Assembly: GCF_029581355.1 (NCBI RefSeq)
Contig: NZ_CP120849.1
Span: forward strand, 528,501-592,500
DNA from: Parabacteroides chongii
GTDB taxonomy: Bacteria; Bacteroidota; Bacteroidia; Bacteroidales; Tannerellaceae
Length of the DNA: 64,000 nt
Direction of reading: 5' to 3'
Shown here: positions 1 to 8,978 of the stretch, one piece after another
How the letters are laid out: each line of letters opens with the position of its first letter
Numbering within the stretch: the stretch's first letter is position 1
Notes under the pieces: generated by a model
The model's database searches: none
What the model saw: the letters and a program-made list of their open reading frames with translations, nothing else
Told to the model about the DNA's origin: nothing
Made by a program: the position numbers and the translations under genes

Positions 1-287
1 CCGCCTCCGGAAGAAGGAACTGTAATCGTTCCGGATATTTGTGCATCAAAAATATACGACCCGGAAACCAAGTTATCTGAGGCATTATCTCTCTCATAGG
101 GTCCGTAATCCGCGCCCCCTAATACCGGAAAGTTTCCATAATACTTATTGGCATAAAGTTCCATTTCCTTTGCCGAAAATGTCATCTGCTGATCTGTTAT
201 CTTGTCCAGCGGGTCCCGGTCAAGAAAATCTTCACAAGATGTAATGAGCAGTCCTAACAGTACAATAAATAAGCTATATTTTTTCAT
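1..287 (-). CDS. SusD/RagB-family outer-membrane lipoprotein, N-terminal part only
   Basis: The 5' end of a susD gene; the rest lies outside the window. The start is the ATG at 285-287. The first residues form a lipoprotein signal, with lipobox LLITSC placing the lipidated Cys at residue 18. It is followed by EDFLDRDPLDKITDQQ, typical of SusD N-termini. SusD proteins sit on the cell surface and close over the SusC channel to capture glycans. It follows the SusC gene at 299-3766 by 11 nt on the same strand, so the two form one transcript. The substrate cannot be read from this fragment. Confidence 0.9.
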   Translation of the reverse strand, partial: MKKYSLFIVLLGLLITSCEDFLDRDPLDKITDQQMTFSAKEMELYANKYYGNFPVLGGADYGPYERDNASDNLVSGSYIFDAQISGTITVPSSGG

Positions 288-298
288 AACAATTCAAT

Positions 299-3200
299 TT
301 AAAAATCAACATTAAAACCAAAAGAGAATGTTTTCGTCAAAGGGTAAACCTTTCCGGCTCCCCAACTTCCGTTCAAAAGTTCGGGATCAAAGTTTTTCTG
401 TAAAGAAGTGATCGTAAACAAATTCTCTCCACTGACAAACATACGGATACGCTGCAAACCGATCTTCGACATAATCGTTTGCGGAATTGTATAACCCAGC
501 TGGAAGTTCTTCAAGCGTAAATAAGCTGCATTCTGCAAATAACGAGTTTGCGGCTGTTGGTTTTTATATACTTCTGAAGAATTGTAGGGCTTCGGATAAT
601 AAGCGCCTGTATTTTCAGGAGTCCAAAAATCAGATGTTTCTTCATACATATTTGAACCAAATCCACCTGTGAATCCCCAAAAGAAAACTCCACTATTACC
701 ACCTGTTGGAGGACAAAAATCACGTTTTCCTACCCCTTGCAGGAAAATGTTCAAATCAAAACCTTTCCACTGCGCTCCTAAAGAAATACCATAACTAAAA
801 CGAGGAGTTGTATTTCCTATAACAGCCAGATCTCCATGGTCATCCTTTGTATTTTTACCTTTATCTATTTTTCCATCATTATTCAAATCCTTGTATTCCA
901 CATCTCCAATCGTCCAGTTCCCATAGATATACGACTGATCGGGTATCTTTTTCAACTGTTCTTCCGTCTGTATGATACCAGCGGTCTTATATCCCCAGAT
1001 TTCTCCGATCGTCTGCCCTTCATAATAGGTTGACAGAATCTTTGTAGGATTATTGTAAGTTGTAACTTTGGAGATATAGTCTGATAAAACTAAATTCACA
1101 TTATAAGAAAAATCACTTCCTATCTGATCTCTCCAGCCCAAATTCAATTCAAAACCAGAAGTACGTAAATCTGCATTATTTTCTTGTGGTACACTGGCAC
1201 CCAATACTGCAGGTAAAGCATTGGCAGGACCAAACATATCTGTTGTCGTACGACGATACCAGTCAAACGATAAATTTAGCTGATTCGATAAGAAGGATGC
1301 ATCAACGCCGACATCAATGGTAGAAACTGTTTCCCAAGTCAGATTACGGCTGACCAAGCCCGGCGCATCCAGATAGTTCGGACGTACACCGTCTATCAGA
1401 TAACCATAATTATTACCTACATTCACAGTACTCAGATACAAATAATCACCTACATTCTGATTACCTAACGATCCATAAGAAGCTCGCAATTTCAACGAGT
1501 TCACAATATGTTCGATTGTCCAAAAGTTTTCCCTGGCTATATTATAACCGACGGAAACCGACGGAAAAAATCCAAAACGGTCGCCACGTTGGAATTTAGA
1601 GGAACCATCATAACGGGCATTAAACTCGATCAGGTATTTTTCCTTATAGTTATAATTGGCCCGGATAAAAGTACCCATATTAGCCCAATGCGTCATTGTC
1701 TGGGAATTTGTCTGTTCACCGATCGCTGTCGATAAAGAAGGAATATCCTGATTTATCAAATTACGACGCATAGCAGTCAAATAATCATATTTGCTTAACT
1801 CCAATTGTTGACCAACCATAACCGACATAAAATGATCGCCAAACAAATGTTCATAAGAAGTATAAGCATTAAATGAACTATAATCAGTTTGAGCTTGCAA
1901 AGTAGAAAAAGCATCATGGTTTGGGGCCATTACCGGAAGTTCGGAAACCGTATATTCCCAAATTACCGCTTTATCATGAGTAGACTCTTTCCTTGCTGTA
2001 TTCCGGTAAGTATAATCTACATTTATCTTCCACCCTTTAATTGGTTCTGCTTCCAAAGCACCTGTTGCACTAAAGACATTGGTATTGTCTAACGTACGCC
2101 CCCCATCTATTTGTTTGTAAATATGGGATGTGGAAGCCCAATGCCCGTTCGGATCTTTCAAAGACCAGTTCGGATATCTGGTTGTTGCCAAATGTACCCA
2201 GTTACCTATATCTCCGTTATAAGCCTCTGAAACTGTATTGTTTTTATCTCGGCTGAATTTAACTCTGATATCTCCACGCAACCATTTATAGGGTTCAAAA
2301 TGTAAATTACTCGTCAGGTTAAAGCGTTCGAAACGATCCTTTCCATATCGTAGCAATCCATTCTCCTTATAATAGCCAGCACCTACATAATAATTGGATT
2401 TCTCCGTACCACCTCTTACACTCAAATCATGTTTATGATTCCATGATCCCGGTTTAAAGAATGCCCTAAACCAATCTACATTATCATTATCCAACGTAGC
2501 ATACGACCAGTAATCCGTATTATTCGGATTCGGTATGTTTGACGGATAATGTTCCGGATCTGCCATATAAGCTTTAATGCGCCCAATATGTTCTTCACTG
2601 AACATCGGAGACTGACCTGAATTTAGTGATGCTATGTTATACGCATTGGCAAAATCGAGCGAGTTGACCTGATTGGGGATACATGTTGCATGATTATAGC
2701 CTATTACATTATTATAGGAGACTGTCACTTTTTCATTTTTAGCCCCCTTTTTAGTTGTTACCAAAATAACACCATAAGCTGCGCGCGCACCGTAAATAGC
2801 TGCAGAAGCCGCATCTTTCAAAACTGTCAGTGTTTCCACATCTGCAGGATTGATGTTGTTGATATTATCCGCCGGAACTCCGTCTACGATAAACAAAGGA
2901 GATCCTCCGGAAAGACTCGTTGTACCACGAACATTATAATCCATCGTCGAGCCGGGAGCTCCACCATTCCCGGAAACTGTCATATTCAAGTTTCCGACTA
3001 CTCCTTGCAAAGCTTTGCCTATGTTCGTTACAGAGCGGTTTTCCATTGTTTTATTATCAATTTGAGCAACAGCCCCGGTCAGGTTCACCTTCTTGGTGGT
3101 TCCATAACCAACCACTACCACCTCTTCCAATGCTTGGCTATCTTCCTGCAACGAAACAGAAACATCCGATTTTCCTTCCACCGCAATTTCCCTTGTCGTA

Positions 3201-3766
3201 TATCCGATATAAGAAAACTGAAGAACTGCATTATCACTGGTCAGCATCAAAGAATAAGCGCCATTCACATCAGTAGTTGTCCCGTTCGTCGTTCCTTTTT
3301 CAACAACATTCACACCTATAACGGGATCTCCCAAATGATCGGTCACTTTACCGCTAACTTTTTTACCTACCTGGTCAGCCCCGACCACATCGATAGTTGT
3401 AAGGATTACATCCTTATCTATCACTTTATACCGAACATTCGATTCTTTGAACAAACGGCTCAATATAACAAACACATCTTCATTCCGTACATCGATAGAA
3501 ACTTTTCGGTTGACATCTACGATTTTGTTATTATAAAAAAATTGAAAATCGGTTTGCTGTTCAATCTCTTCCAAAACCTCTGCAACAGTCCTTTCTGTCC
3601 CCAGAACGGATATTTTAGTCGTTTGCGCATAGGACTGTGAGGCAAGTGCCATACCAATAGACAAGCATAACAATAAACAGGTTAACTTCATGGTTCTTGT
3701 TATTTTAGGTACTAAATTCAGGATACAAATTTCCCTATCCTGTTGGATATAATAATTCTTTACCAT
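299..3766 (-). CDS. SusC/RagA TonB-dependent receptor with STN signalling domain
   Basis: A 1155-residue TonB-dependent outer-membrane transporter. Order of parts: an extended N-terminus with a signal segment (MKLTCLLLCLSIGMALAS) ending near residue 48; an STN domain at about 50-105, which contacts a FecR-type anti-sigma factor; a carboxypeptidase-regulatory-like domain at about 135-210 (KVSGKVTDHLGDPVIGVNVV); a plug starting near VVVGYGTTKK at about 215; then the beta-barrel, ending in a terminal Phe. An internal Met at 3691 is an alternative start, but long N-termini are common in this class. FecR lies upstream on the same strand and a sigma factor is divergent, so expression is probably induced by substrate through sigma/anti-sigma signalling. 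Substrate unknown. Confidence 0.93.
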   Translation of the reverse strand: MVKNYYIQQDREICILNLVPKITRTMKLTCLLLCLSIGMALASQSYAQTTKISVLGTERTVAEVLEEIEQQTDFQFFYNNKIVDVNRKVSIDVRNEDVFVILSRLFKESNVRYKVIDKDVILTTIDVVGADQVGKKVSGKVTDHLGDPVIGVNVVEKGTTNGTTTDVNGAYSLMLTSDNAVLQFSYIGYTTREIAVEGKSDVSVSLQEDSQALEEVVVVGYGTTKKVNLTGAVAQIDNKTMENRSVTNIGKALQGVVGNLNMTVSGNGGAPGSTMDYNVRGTTSLSGGSPLFIVDGVPADNINNINPADVETLTVLKDAASAAIYGARAAYGVILVTTKKGAKNEKVTVSYNNVIGYNHATCIPNQVNSLDFANAYNIASLNSGQSPMFSEEHIGRIKAYMADPEHYPSNIPNPNNTDYWSYATLDNDNVDWFRAFFKPGSWNHKHDLSVRGGTEKSNYYVGAGYYKENGLLRYGKDRFERFNLTSNLHFEPYKWLRGDIRVKFSRDKNNTVSEAYNGDIGNWVHLATTRYPNWSLKDPNGHWASTSHIYKQIDGGRTLDNTNVFSATGALEAEPIKGWKINVDYTYRNTARKESTHDKAVIWEYTVSELPVMAPNHDAFSTLQAQTDYSSFNAYTSYEHLFGDHFMSVMVGQQLELSKYDYLTAMRRNLINQDIPSLSTAIGEQTNSQTMTHWANMGTFIRANYNYKEKYLIEFNARYDGSSKFQRGDRFGFFPSVSVGYNIARENFWTIEHIVNSLKLRASYGSLGNQNVGDYLYLSTVNVGNNYGYLIDGVRPNYLDAPGLVSRNLTWETVSTIDVGVDASFLSNQLNLSFDWYRRTTTDMFGPANALPAVLGASVPQENNADLRTSGFELNLGWRDQIGSDFSYNVNLVLSDYISKVTTYNNPTKILSTYYEGQTIGEIWGYKTAGIIQTEEQLKKIPDQSYIYGNWTIGDVEYKDLNNDGKIDKGKNTKDDHGDLAVIGNTTPRFSYGISLGAQWKGFDLNIFLQGVGKRDFCPPTGGNSGVFFWGFTGGFGSNMYEETSDFWTPENTGAYYPKPYNSSEVYKNQQPQTRYLQNAAYLRLKNFQLGYTIPQTIMSKIGLQRIRMFVSGENLFTITSLQKNFDPELLNGSWGAGKVYPLTKTFSFGFNVDF

Positions 3767-3954
3767 ACTTTTGTAAATGATTTAAGATTAAAAAATAAAT
3801 TCCTTAGTCTGTTTATAGACCGGCTATCGAATATTTCATACGGGAAGATGCTGGTAACATGTTTCCGTATGTTTTTCAATAAGAAGGTCTGCAATAATCG
3901 TTCTATTCCATAGGCTTTCTGTTTTTTATGATTATACATTATTATATTACACTT

Positions 3955-5010
3955 CTACTTCCGCTTATTGGTTAATTCCACCACTGTATGATTAACACCT
4001 TGGCTGTCATCTCCGGTGATCTGCCTGATCTTATAATCTATTCCCGATGAGATTTTCAGGTAATCCAATATTTGTGACAATTGTTTATCGATGAATGTCC
4101 CGGTAAAATAATAAGATTTAATCATAGGATCCTTCACTTCGAATTTCACATTATAGAAATAAGATAAATCGCGTAATACCTCAGGTAAAGGAGAATTATA
4201 AAACATTAATTTTCCTTCTATCCAGGCTGTTTCATATGCGGTATTAACAGACTCCATATTCATCTTACAGGTAGAAAGACTATATGTAGCTTTTATTGAA
4301 GGAGACAATTCTTGTCTCACCACAGTTCCATTTTCTTTTTTTGCTTCAATATTCACTTTTCCAGAAACCAAGGTTGTCTCTATTACTCCTTCTTCCCGAT
4401 ATGCCTGTAAGTTAAACTCAGTACCCAGTACTATCACTTTCATTTTACCATCGGCAACACTCACGATAAAGGGTTTTTCTGAATCATGTGTTACTTTAAA
4501 ATAACCTTCTCCATCCAATGTTACTGCTCTTTTATCTTTATCATACGGAACCGGATAAACTAGCGTAGATCCGGAATTCAAATAAGCCACTGTCCCATCC
4601 GGCAAGTTACAACTGGTACGCATACCCGGATTTGAACGGACAGTAACCATTTGTACCCCCGTCCCATCATTTGTTATATTCCACCATGAAAGAAGAGTAG
4701 ACAAAAAGAATCCAACAGCAATACAAGCAGCAACAGTAGAAAAACGATAAATATTTTTCTGCCATACACGCCGTCTAATTCGCTCTTGCATCAACTCAAA
4801 AGCTTTAAGAGAATCACGTTGCCCAATGCGCCTGTGTGTATATTGCACATGATAAATACGAGCTATCTGCAACAACGTTTGCTCATTCTCTTCTCTATCC
4901 TGTAACCAGGCTTCAACAATAGCTTGTTCTTCAGACGAAGCTTTTTCCCGAATATATGCCAACAATAATGAAGCATCCGGTTCTTCTATATGTTTTCTCT
5001 GTTCTTCCAT
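3955..5010 (-). CDS. FecR-family anti-sigma factor
   Basis: A 351-residue inner-membrane anti-sigma regulator. The N-terminal cytoplasmic part (about 1-85) would bind the ECF sigma factor. One membrane segment follows at about 88-110 (FSTVAACIAVGFFLSTLLSW). The periplasmic part holds a FecR domain (about 120-225, with NLPDGTVAYLNSGSTL) and a C-terminal DUF4974-like domain (about 265-335, with PLPEVLRDLSYFYNVKFEV). Family knowledge: the periplasmic domain receives the signal from the STN domain of the partner SusC, here encoded 188 nt downstream. The sigma-factor gene is divergent across 148 nt rather than co-transcribed. Confidence 0.92.
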   Translation of the reverse strand: MEEQRKHIEEPDASLLLAYIREKASSEEQAIVEAWLQDREENEQTLLQIARIYHVQYTHRRIGQRDSLKAFELMQERIRRRVWQKNIYRFSTVAACIAVGFFLSTLLSWWNITNDGTGVQMVTVRSNPGMRTSCNLPDGTVAYLNSGSTLVYPVPYDKDKRAVTLDGEGYFKVTHDSEKPFIVSVADGKMKVIVLGTEFNLQAYREEGVIETTLVSGKVNIEAKKENGTVVRQELSPSIKATYSLSTCKMNMESVNTAYETAWIEGKLMFYNSPLPEVLRDLSYFYNVKFEVKDPMIKSYYFTGTFIDKQLSQILDYLKISSGIDYKIRQITGDDSQGVNHTVVELTNKRK

Positions 5011-5121
5011 TTTATCTCTTTCTATATATACGACAAAAGCTCCCCTCTTCTACCCTAAACAATATCATAAAAAATTTTATACATATTCCTTTTTTTTCTA
5101 AATAAAATTAGAATTATCAAT

Positions 5122-5129
5122 TATCTTTG
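5122..5129 (+). promoter_or_regulatory. Bacteroidetes -7 promoter box for the ECF sigma gene
   Basis: TATCTTTG matches the TAnnTTTG consensus and lies 29 nt before the sigma-factor start. The surrounding 148-nt gap between the divergent FecR and sigma genes is AT-rich. Confidence 0.6.
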
Positions 5130-5158
5130 TCCGGAACCTTCATAATAAATATTAGTAA

Positions 5159-5713
5159 ATGAATGATTTCCTATTAGTTAGACAGTTACAAGAAGGTAAC
5201 ACAGATACTTATAAACAAATATTTATCAAGTATTATTCTCCTTTATGCGAATACATTTCCCAATATGTATCAGATGAAGATGCCGAAGAGCTCGTACAGG
5301 ACCTGATGCTTTTTATATGGGAGAATCGAAAGAATATCATTATTACCCAATCCCTAAAATCATATTTGTTCATTGCTGCTAAAAACAGGTGCCTGAATGC
5401 GATTCAAAAGAATTTGTATCATGAGAAAATACATTCAATACTTTATGACAAACTTAAAAATCAGTTTGAAGATCCTGATTACTATTTTATAAATGAACTG
5501 ACAGAACGCATTAACAAAGCAATTAAAGAACTTCCTGACACCTACCGCGACACTTTCGCCTTAAGCCGCTTCGGAGAACTTACTAATAGTCAAATAGCCA
5601 ATAAACTTGGCGTTTCTATCAAGACCGTTGAATACAGGATCAGCCAGGCGCTGAAAATTCTTCGTGTCAAACTGAAAGATTATCTACCTCTTCTTTCGTT
5701 CCTATCTCTATAA
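5159..5713 (+). CDS. ECF RNA polymerase sigma-70 factor
   Basis: A 184-residue extracytoplasmic-function sigma factor. Region 2 lies at about 10-80 (YYSPLCEYISQYVSDEDAEELVQD contains the -10 recognition helix area). Region 4 lies at about 120-175, with the helix-turn-helix ELTNSQIANKLGVSIKTVEY. It has the size and layout of the Bacteroidetes FecI-like group. It is divergent from the FecR gene at 3955-5010 and probably directs transcription of the SusC/SusD pair on the opposite strand. A TAnnTTTG promoter box precedes it. A block of 21-bp tandem repeats begins 50 nt after its stop codon. Confidence 0.93.
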   Translation: MNDFLLVRQLQEGNTDTYKQIFIKYYSPLCEYISQYVSDEDAEELVQDLMLFIWENRKNIIITQSLKSYLFIAAKNRCLNAIQKNLYHEKIHSILYDKLKNQFEDPDYYFINELTERINKAIKELPDTYRDTFALSRFGELTNSQIANKLGVSIKTVEYRISQALKILRVKLKDYLPLLSFLSL

Positions 5714-5762
5714 TATCATTAATACGAGCAGGAAAATTGTATCTTCTTTTGCAGGAAAGTTG

Positions 5763-5846
5763 TTGCCGACACTGTCGGCAATATTGTCGACGACGTCAGC
5801 AAAATTGTCGACAGCGTCGGCAAAGCTGTCGAGGGCGTCGGCAACA
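5763..5846. repeat. Four-unit 21-bp tandem repeat with internal dyads
   Basis: Units start at 5763, 5784, 5805 and 5826, each 21 nt, with core (t/c)tgtcga(c/g)..cgtcggcaa. The first unit is a perfect 9-1-9 inverted repeat (ttgccgaca c tgtcggcaa); later units keep it imperfectly. GC content is well above the surroundings. In the same frame as the preceding sigma gene, but after two stop codons, the block reads as an amphipathic heptad peptide (VADTVGN/IVDDVSK/IVDSVGK/AVEGVGN) with no ATG. The rest of the 5714-6042 gap shows no recognisable gene. Confidence 0.8.
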
Positions 5847-6042
5847 GATTATCCCGGCAACAAATTCAAGTCAGCTAAGGAAATTTACAAAAAGGTATAC
5901 AATATTTCGGAAAGACACGGTTAGTTAATAAATCGAAATCACAACTTATTTTTTTAAACTTAATCACTTTCCTGATGTCTATCTTCTCGTACCGGAAACC
6001 AGTCCGGAGCAGCATTTGTTATAGACAGATAATATATTAGTT

Positions 6043-8850
6043 ATGAAATCGGGAAGATACTTACTATGTTTATTTCTTATTCTTTTTTCGTTGCCGGCAG
6101 TTGCACAGCGGGGAGGAGTTGATGTCACTGGTACAGTGATAGAAGAGGGGAACAACGAGCCGATCGAACAGGCCACAGTCCGCTTATTGAATGTTAAAGA
6201 CAGTACAATGATCGGAGGTGTGGCCAGTTCGCGCAACGGGAACTTCACATTAAAAGGGATCAAGGCCGGCAGTTATTTACTGCATGTCAGCTTTGTAGGT
6301 TTCGATCCTTTATACCAGCCCATACGTATCACGGGAAAGACAGATCCGGTCAAATTGGGCAAGCTGGCACTGAGTGACGGAGCGATTCAGCTGGGAGAAG
6401 CCGTTGTCATCGGTAAGGCACCCGAAGTCGTGATGCGAAACGATACCGTCGAATACAATGCCGACTCTTATAAAACGACCGAAGGTGCCGTACTGGAAGA
6501 CCTGTTGAAAAAGATGCCCGGCGTGGAAGTGGACAGTGAAGGAAAAATCACCGTCAACGGAAAAGAGATCAAGAAAGTCCTGATCGACGGGAAAGAGTTC
6601 TTCTCCGACGACCCGAAAGTGGCCTCTAAAAACCTGCCATCCAAAATGGTTGAGAAGGTACAGGTGCTCGACCGCCTGAGTGATATGGCACGGATGACCG
6701 GATTTGATGACGGGGAAGAAGAAACCGTGATCAATCTGACCGTAAAGCCCGGGATGAAACAAGGGTGGTTCGGGAATGCCTTTGCCGGATACGGCAGTGA
6801 AGACAGATATGAAGGAAACTTCATGGTCAACCGCTTTATTAACAATGATCAGTTCACATTGATGGGGGGTCTGAACAATACGAATAATATGGGATTCTCC
6901 GATATTGCTTCCAACATGTTCTCCGGTATGGGCGGACGACGGGGCGGACGTATGGGAAGCGGAGGAGCCGGAAACGGTATCACGACTTCCGGAAATGTAG
7001 GTATGAACTTCAGCAAAGAGTTCAGCAAGAAACTGACTTTGGGAGGTAACGTACGCTATTCTCATTCCGACAATGAAGCAGACAGTAAAACCACCCGTAC
7101 AAATATCCTGCCGAACGACAGCTCAACTGTTTATAATGAGATCAACAATAACAATACGAAAAGTGACAATGTGGGTGCCGACTTTCGCATGGAGTGGAAA
7201 CCGGATACAGCCACCCAAATCATTTTCCAACCCAGCTTCAGCTATAGCAATAGCCACAACCGGGAGTCCGGTTCATTCAACACGCTGACCAACCGGGGAG
7301 ATACCGTCAATCTCGGGGAATCCGATTACCTGTCCGACGGGGAAGGATACAATATCAACGCCCGCCTGGAATTTAGCCGGAAGCTGAACGATGAAGGACG
7401 TGTTTTCAGCGGTTCATTAAACGGAAGATTAAGCGACTCTTACAACAAAGGACTGAACTACTCTAATACGGAATATTTCCTCGGAAACGAACAAAACGAG
7501 TTGATCGACCAACAATTCAGATATGACAACAAAGGCTTCAATTACCGCGTTTACTTGTCCTGGGTCGAACCGATCGGTCGCAATAATTTCATTCAAGCGA
7601 CTTACAGCTTCAGTCAGAACAAGCAGGAATCTCTGAAAAACTCATATACCAGAGAAGAGGGAAGCGAAGAGTATAATGTATTGGATACGGCATACAGCAA
7701 AAGCTACCGTAATAACTTTATAAACCAGCAAGCCAGCCTGGCGTTCAAGGCTGTACGTGAGAATTATGACTATACGATCGGTATGAACCTGGAGCCCTCG
7801 CACAGCGTAAGTGAGAACTTTGTTGGTGATTCTACCCTTTCCAAGCTGACCCGTAATGTGGTCAATGTTTCCCCGATGGTCCGTTTCAACTACCGGTTTG
7901 ATAAACGAACCAATCTGCGTATCAATTACCGTGGTCGTACCAGCCAGCCGAGCATGACGCAATTGCAGCCGGTAGCCGACATTTCCGACCCGTTGAATAC
8001 AGTTACCGGTAATCCGGACCTGAAGCCGACCTATTCCAATAACTTGTTTGCCCGTTACCAAAAGTTTATACCGGATAAACAGACAGCTTTCATGGTGATG
8101 TTGAATGCCAATTATGTGGTGAACGATATCGTTACCAAATCCATCTATGTCGGTGAAACAGGTAAAAAGATGACGACTTATGAGAATGTGAACGGAAACT
8201 ACAATGGCAATGTACGTGTCATGTTCAATACGCCGTTGAAGAATAAGAAATTCTCGGTCAACTCCATGACAATGGCTTCGTTCGCCAATTCAAACGGTTT
8301 CATCAACGATGAGAAGAATGTAAACAAGGATTTCACAGCCATGGAGCGTGCCGGCATCGATTTCCGTTCCGACTATATCGACCTGGGAGTAAATGGGAAC
8401 ATACGCTACAGAAGTACGAATAACTCCCTGCAAAACCAGAATGATCAAAATACTTTCAACTACGGAGTCGGCGGGACAACGACCATTTACCTTCCGCTTG
8501 ATTTCAAGATTGAAAGCGATATCACCTGGTCATCCAACTCCGGTTATGCTACCGGATACCAACAGAAAGAAGTGCTGTGGAACGCATCAGCATCCAAATC
8601 TTTCCTGAAAGGAAATCAGGCGACATTGCGTTTCAAGATATATGACATCCTGCAACAGCGTAGTAATATTTCCCAAAGTGTAACCGCCAATTATACCCAA
8701 TACTCGGAATACAACACACTGAGCAGTTACTTTATGGTTCACTTTATTTACAGGTTCAGCATCTTTAAAGGCGGAGCTTCTGCCAGCGATATGCGCGGAC
8801 CCGGAGGCAGAGGACATGGCGGACCGGGCGGACCTCCTCCACGATTCTAA
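6043..8850 (+). CDS. Outer-membrane beta-barrel protein, TonB-receptor-like
   Basis: A 935-residue secreted outer-membrane protein. A signal peptide (residues 1-21, ending LPAVAQ) is followed by a carboxypeptidase-regulatory-like domain (about 25-110, VDVTGTVIEEGNNEPIEQATV) and a plug-like region (about 120-230, with GAVLEDLLKKMPGVEVDSEG and VLIDGKEFF). The remaining beta-barrel resembles the OMP_b-brl_3 group. A Gly/Arg-rich loop occurs near residue 295 (MGGRRGGRMGSGGAGNG) and the protein ends in a Gly/Pro-rich tail (GGRGHGGPGGPPPRF). It has no SusD partner, so it is not a standard Sus transporter. Ligand unknown. It is on the same strand as the ECF sigma gene but 329 nt away. Confidence 0.85.
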   Translation: MKSGRYLLCLFLILFSLPAVAQRGGVDVTGTVIEEGNNEPIEQATVRLLNVKDSTMIGGVASSRNGNFTLKGIKAGSYLLHVSFVGFDPLYQPIRITGKTDPVKLGKLALSDGAIQLGEAVVIGKAPEVVMRNDTVEYNADSYKTTEGAVLEDLLKKMPGVEVDSEGKITVNGKEIKKVLIDGKEFFSDDPKVASKNLPSKMVEKVQVLDRLSDMARMTGFDDGEEETVINLTVKPGMKQGWFGNAFAGYGSEDRYEGNFMVNRFINNDQFTLMGGLNNTNNMGFSDIASNMFSGMGGRRGGRMGSGGAGNGITTSGNVGMNFSKEFSKKLTLGGNVRYSHSDNEADSKTTRTNILPNDSSTVYNEINNNNTKSDNVGADFRMEWKPDTATQIIFQPSFSYSNSHNRESGSFNTLTNRGDTVNLGESDYLSDGEGYNINARLEFSRKLNDEGRVFSGSLNGRLSDSYNKGLNYSNTEYFLGNEQNELIDQQFRYDNKGFNYRVYLSWVEPIGRNNFIQATYSFSQNKQESLKNSYTREEGSEEYNVLDTAYSKSYRNNFINQQASLAFKAVRENYDYTIGMNLEPSHSVSENFVGDSTLSKLTRNVVNVSPMVRFNYRFDKRTNLRINYRGRTSQPSMTQLQPVADISDPLNTVTGNPDLKPTYSNNLFARYQKFIPDKQTAFMVMLNANYVVNDIVTKSIYVGETGKKMTTYENVNGNYNGNVRVMFNTPLKNKKFSVNSMTMASFANSNGFINDEKNVNKDFTAMERAGIDFRSDYIDLGVNGNIRYRSTNNSLQNQNDQNTFNYGVGGTTTIYLPLDFKIESDITWSSNSGYATGYQQKEVLWNASASKSFLKGNQATLRFKIYDILQQRSNISQSVTANYTQYSEYNTLSSYFMVHFIYRFSIFKGGASASDMRGPGGRGHGGPGGPPPRF

Positions 8851-8883
8851 TACTCGTAAAAACAGATATGCTCACAAACTATT

Positions 8884-8924
8884 AGGGGACGCAGATGACG
8901 CAGAAAACGCAGTCTGCGTCCCTT
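8884..8924. terminator. Hairpin between converging genes
   Basis: GGGACGCAGA (8886-8895) pairs perfectly with TCTGCGTCCC (8913-8922). The loop repeats the stem motif (gacgcaga, acgcag). It lies between the 3' ends of the beta-barrel gene and the Gfo/Idh gene. There is no strong T-run, so it may be an imperfect terminator or a dispersed intergenic repeat. Confidence 0.5.
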
Positions 8925-8978
8925 AATACAAATATTGGAACCAGTCTTTAGCCTTCTTCCTATACATTATTATATATA

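Noticed and set aside
2690..3640. 316-codon open frame on the plus strand
   Set aside because: It lies opposite the STN, regulatory and plug regions of the SusC gene and encodes a Cys/His/Ile-rich product typical of antisense reading.
5763..5846. CRISPR array
   Set aside because: Units are 21 nt and contiguous, with no spacers and no cas genes.
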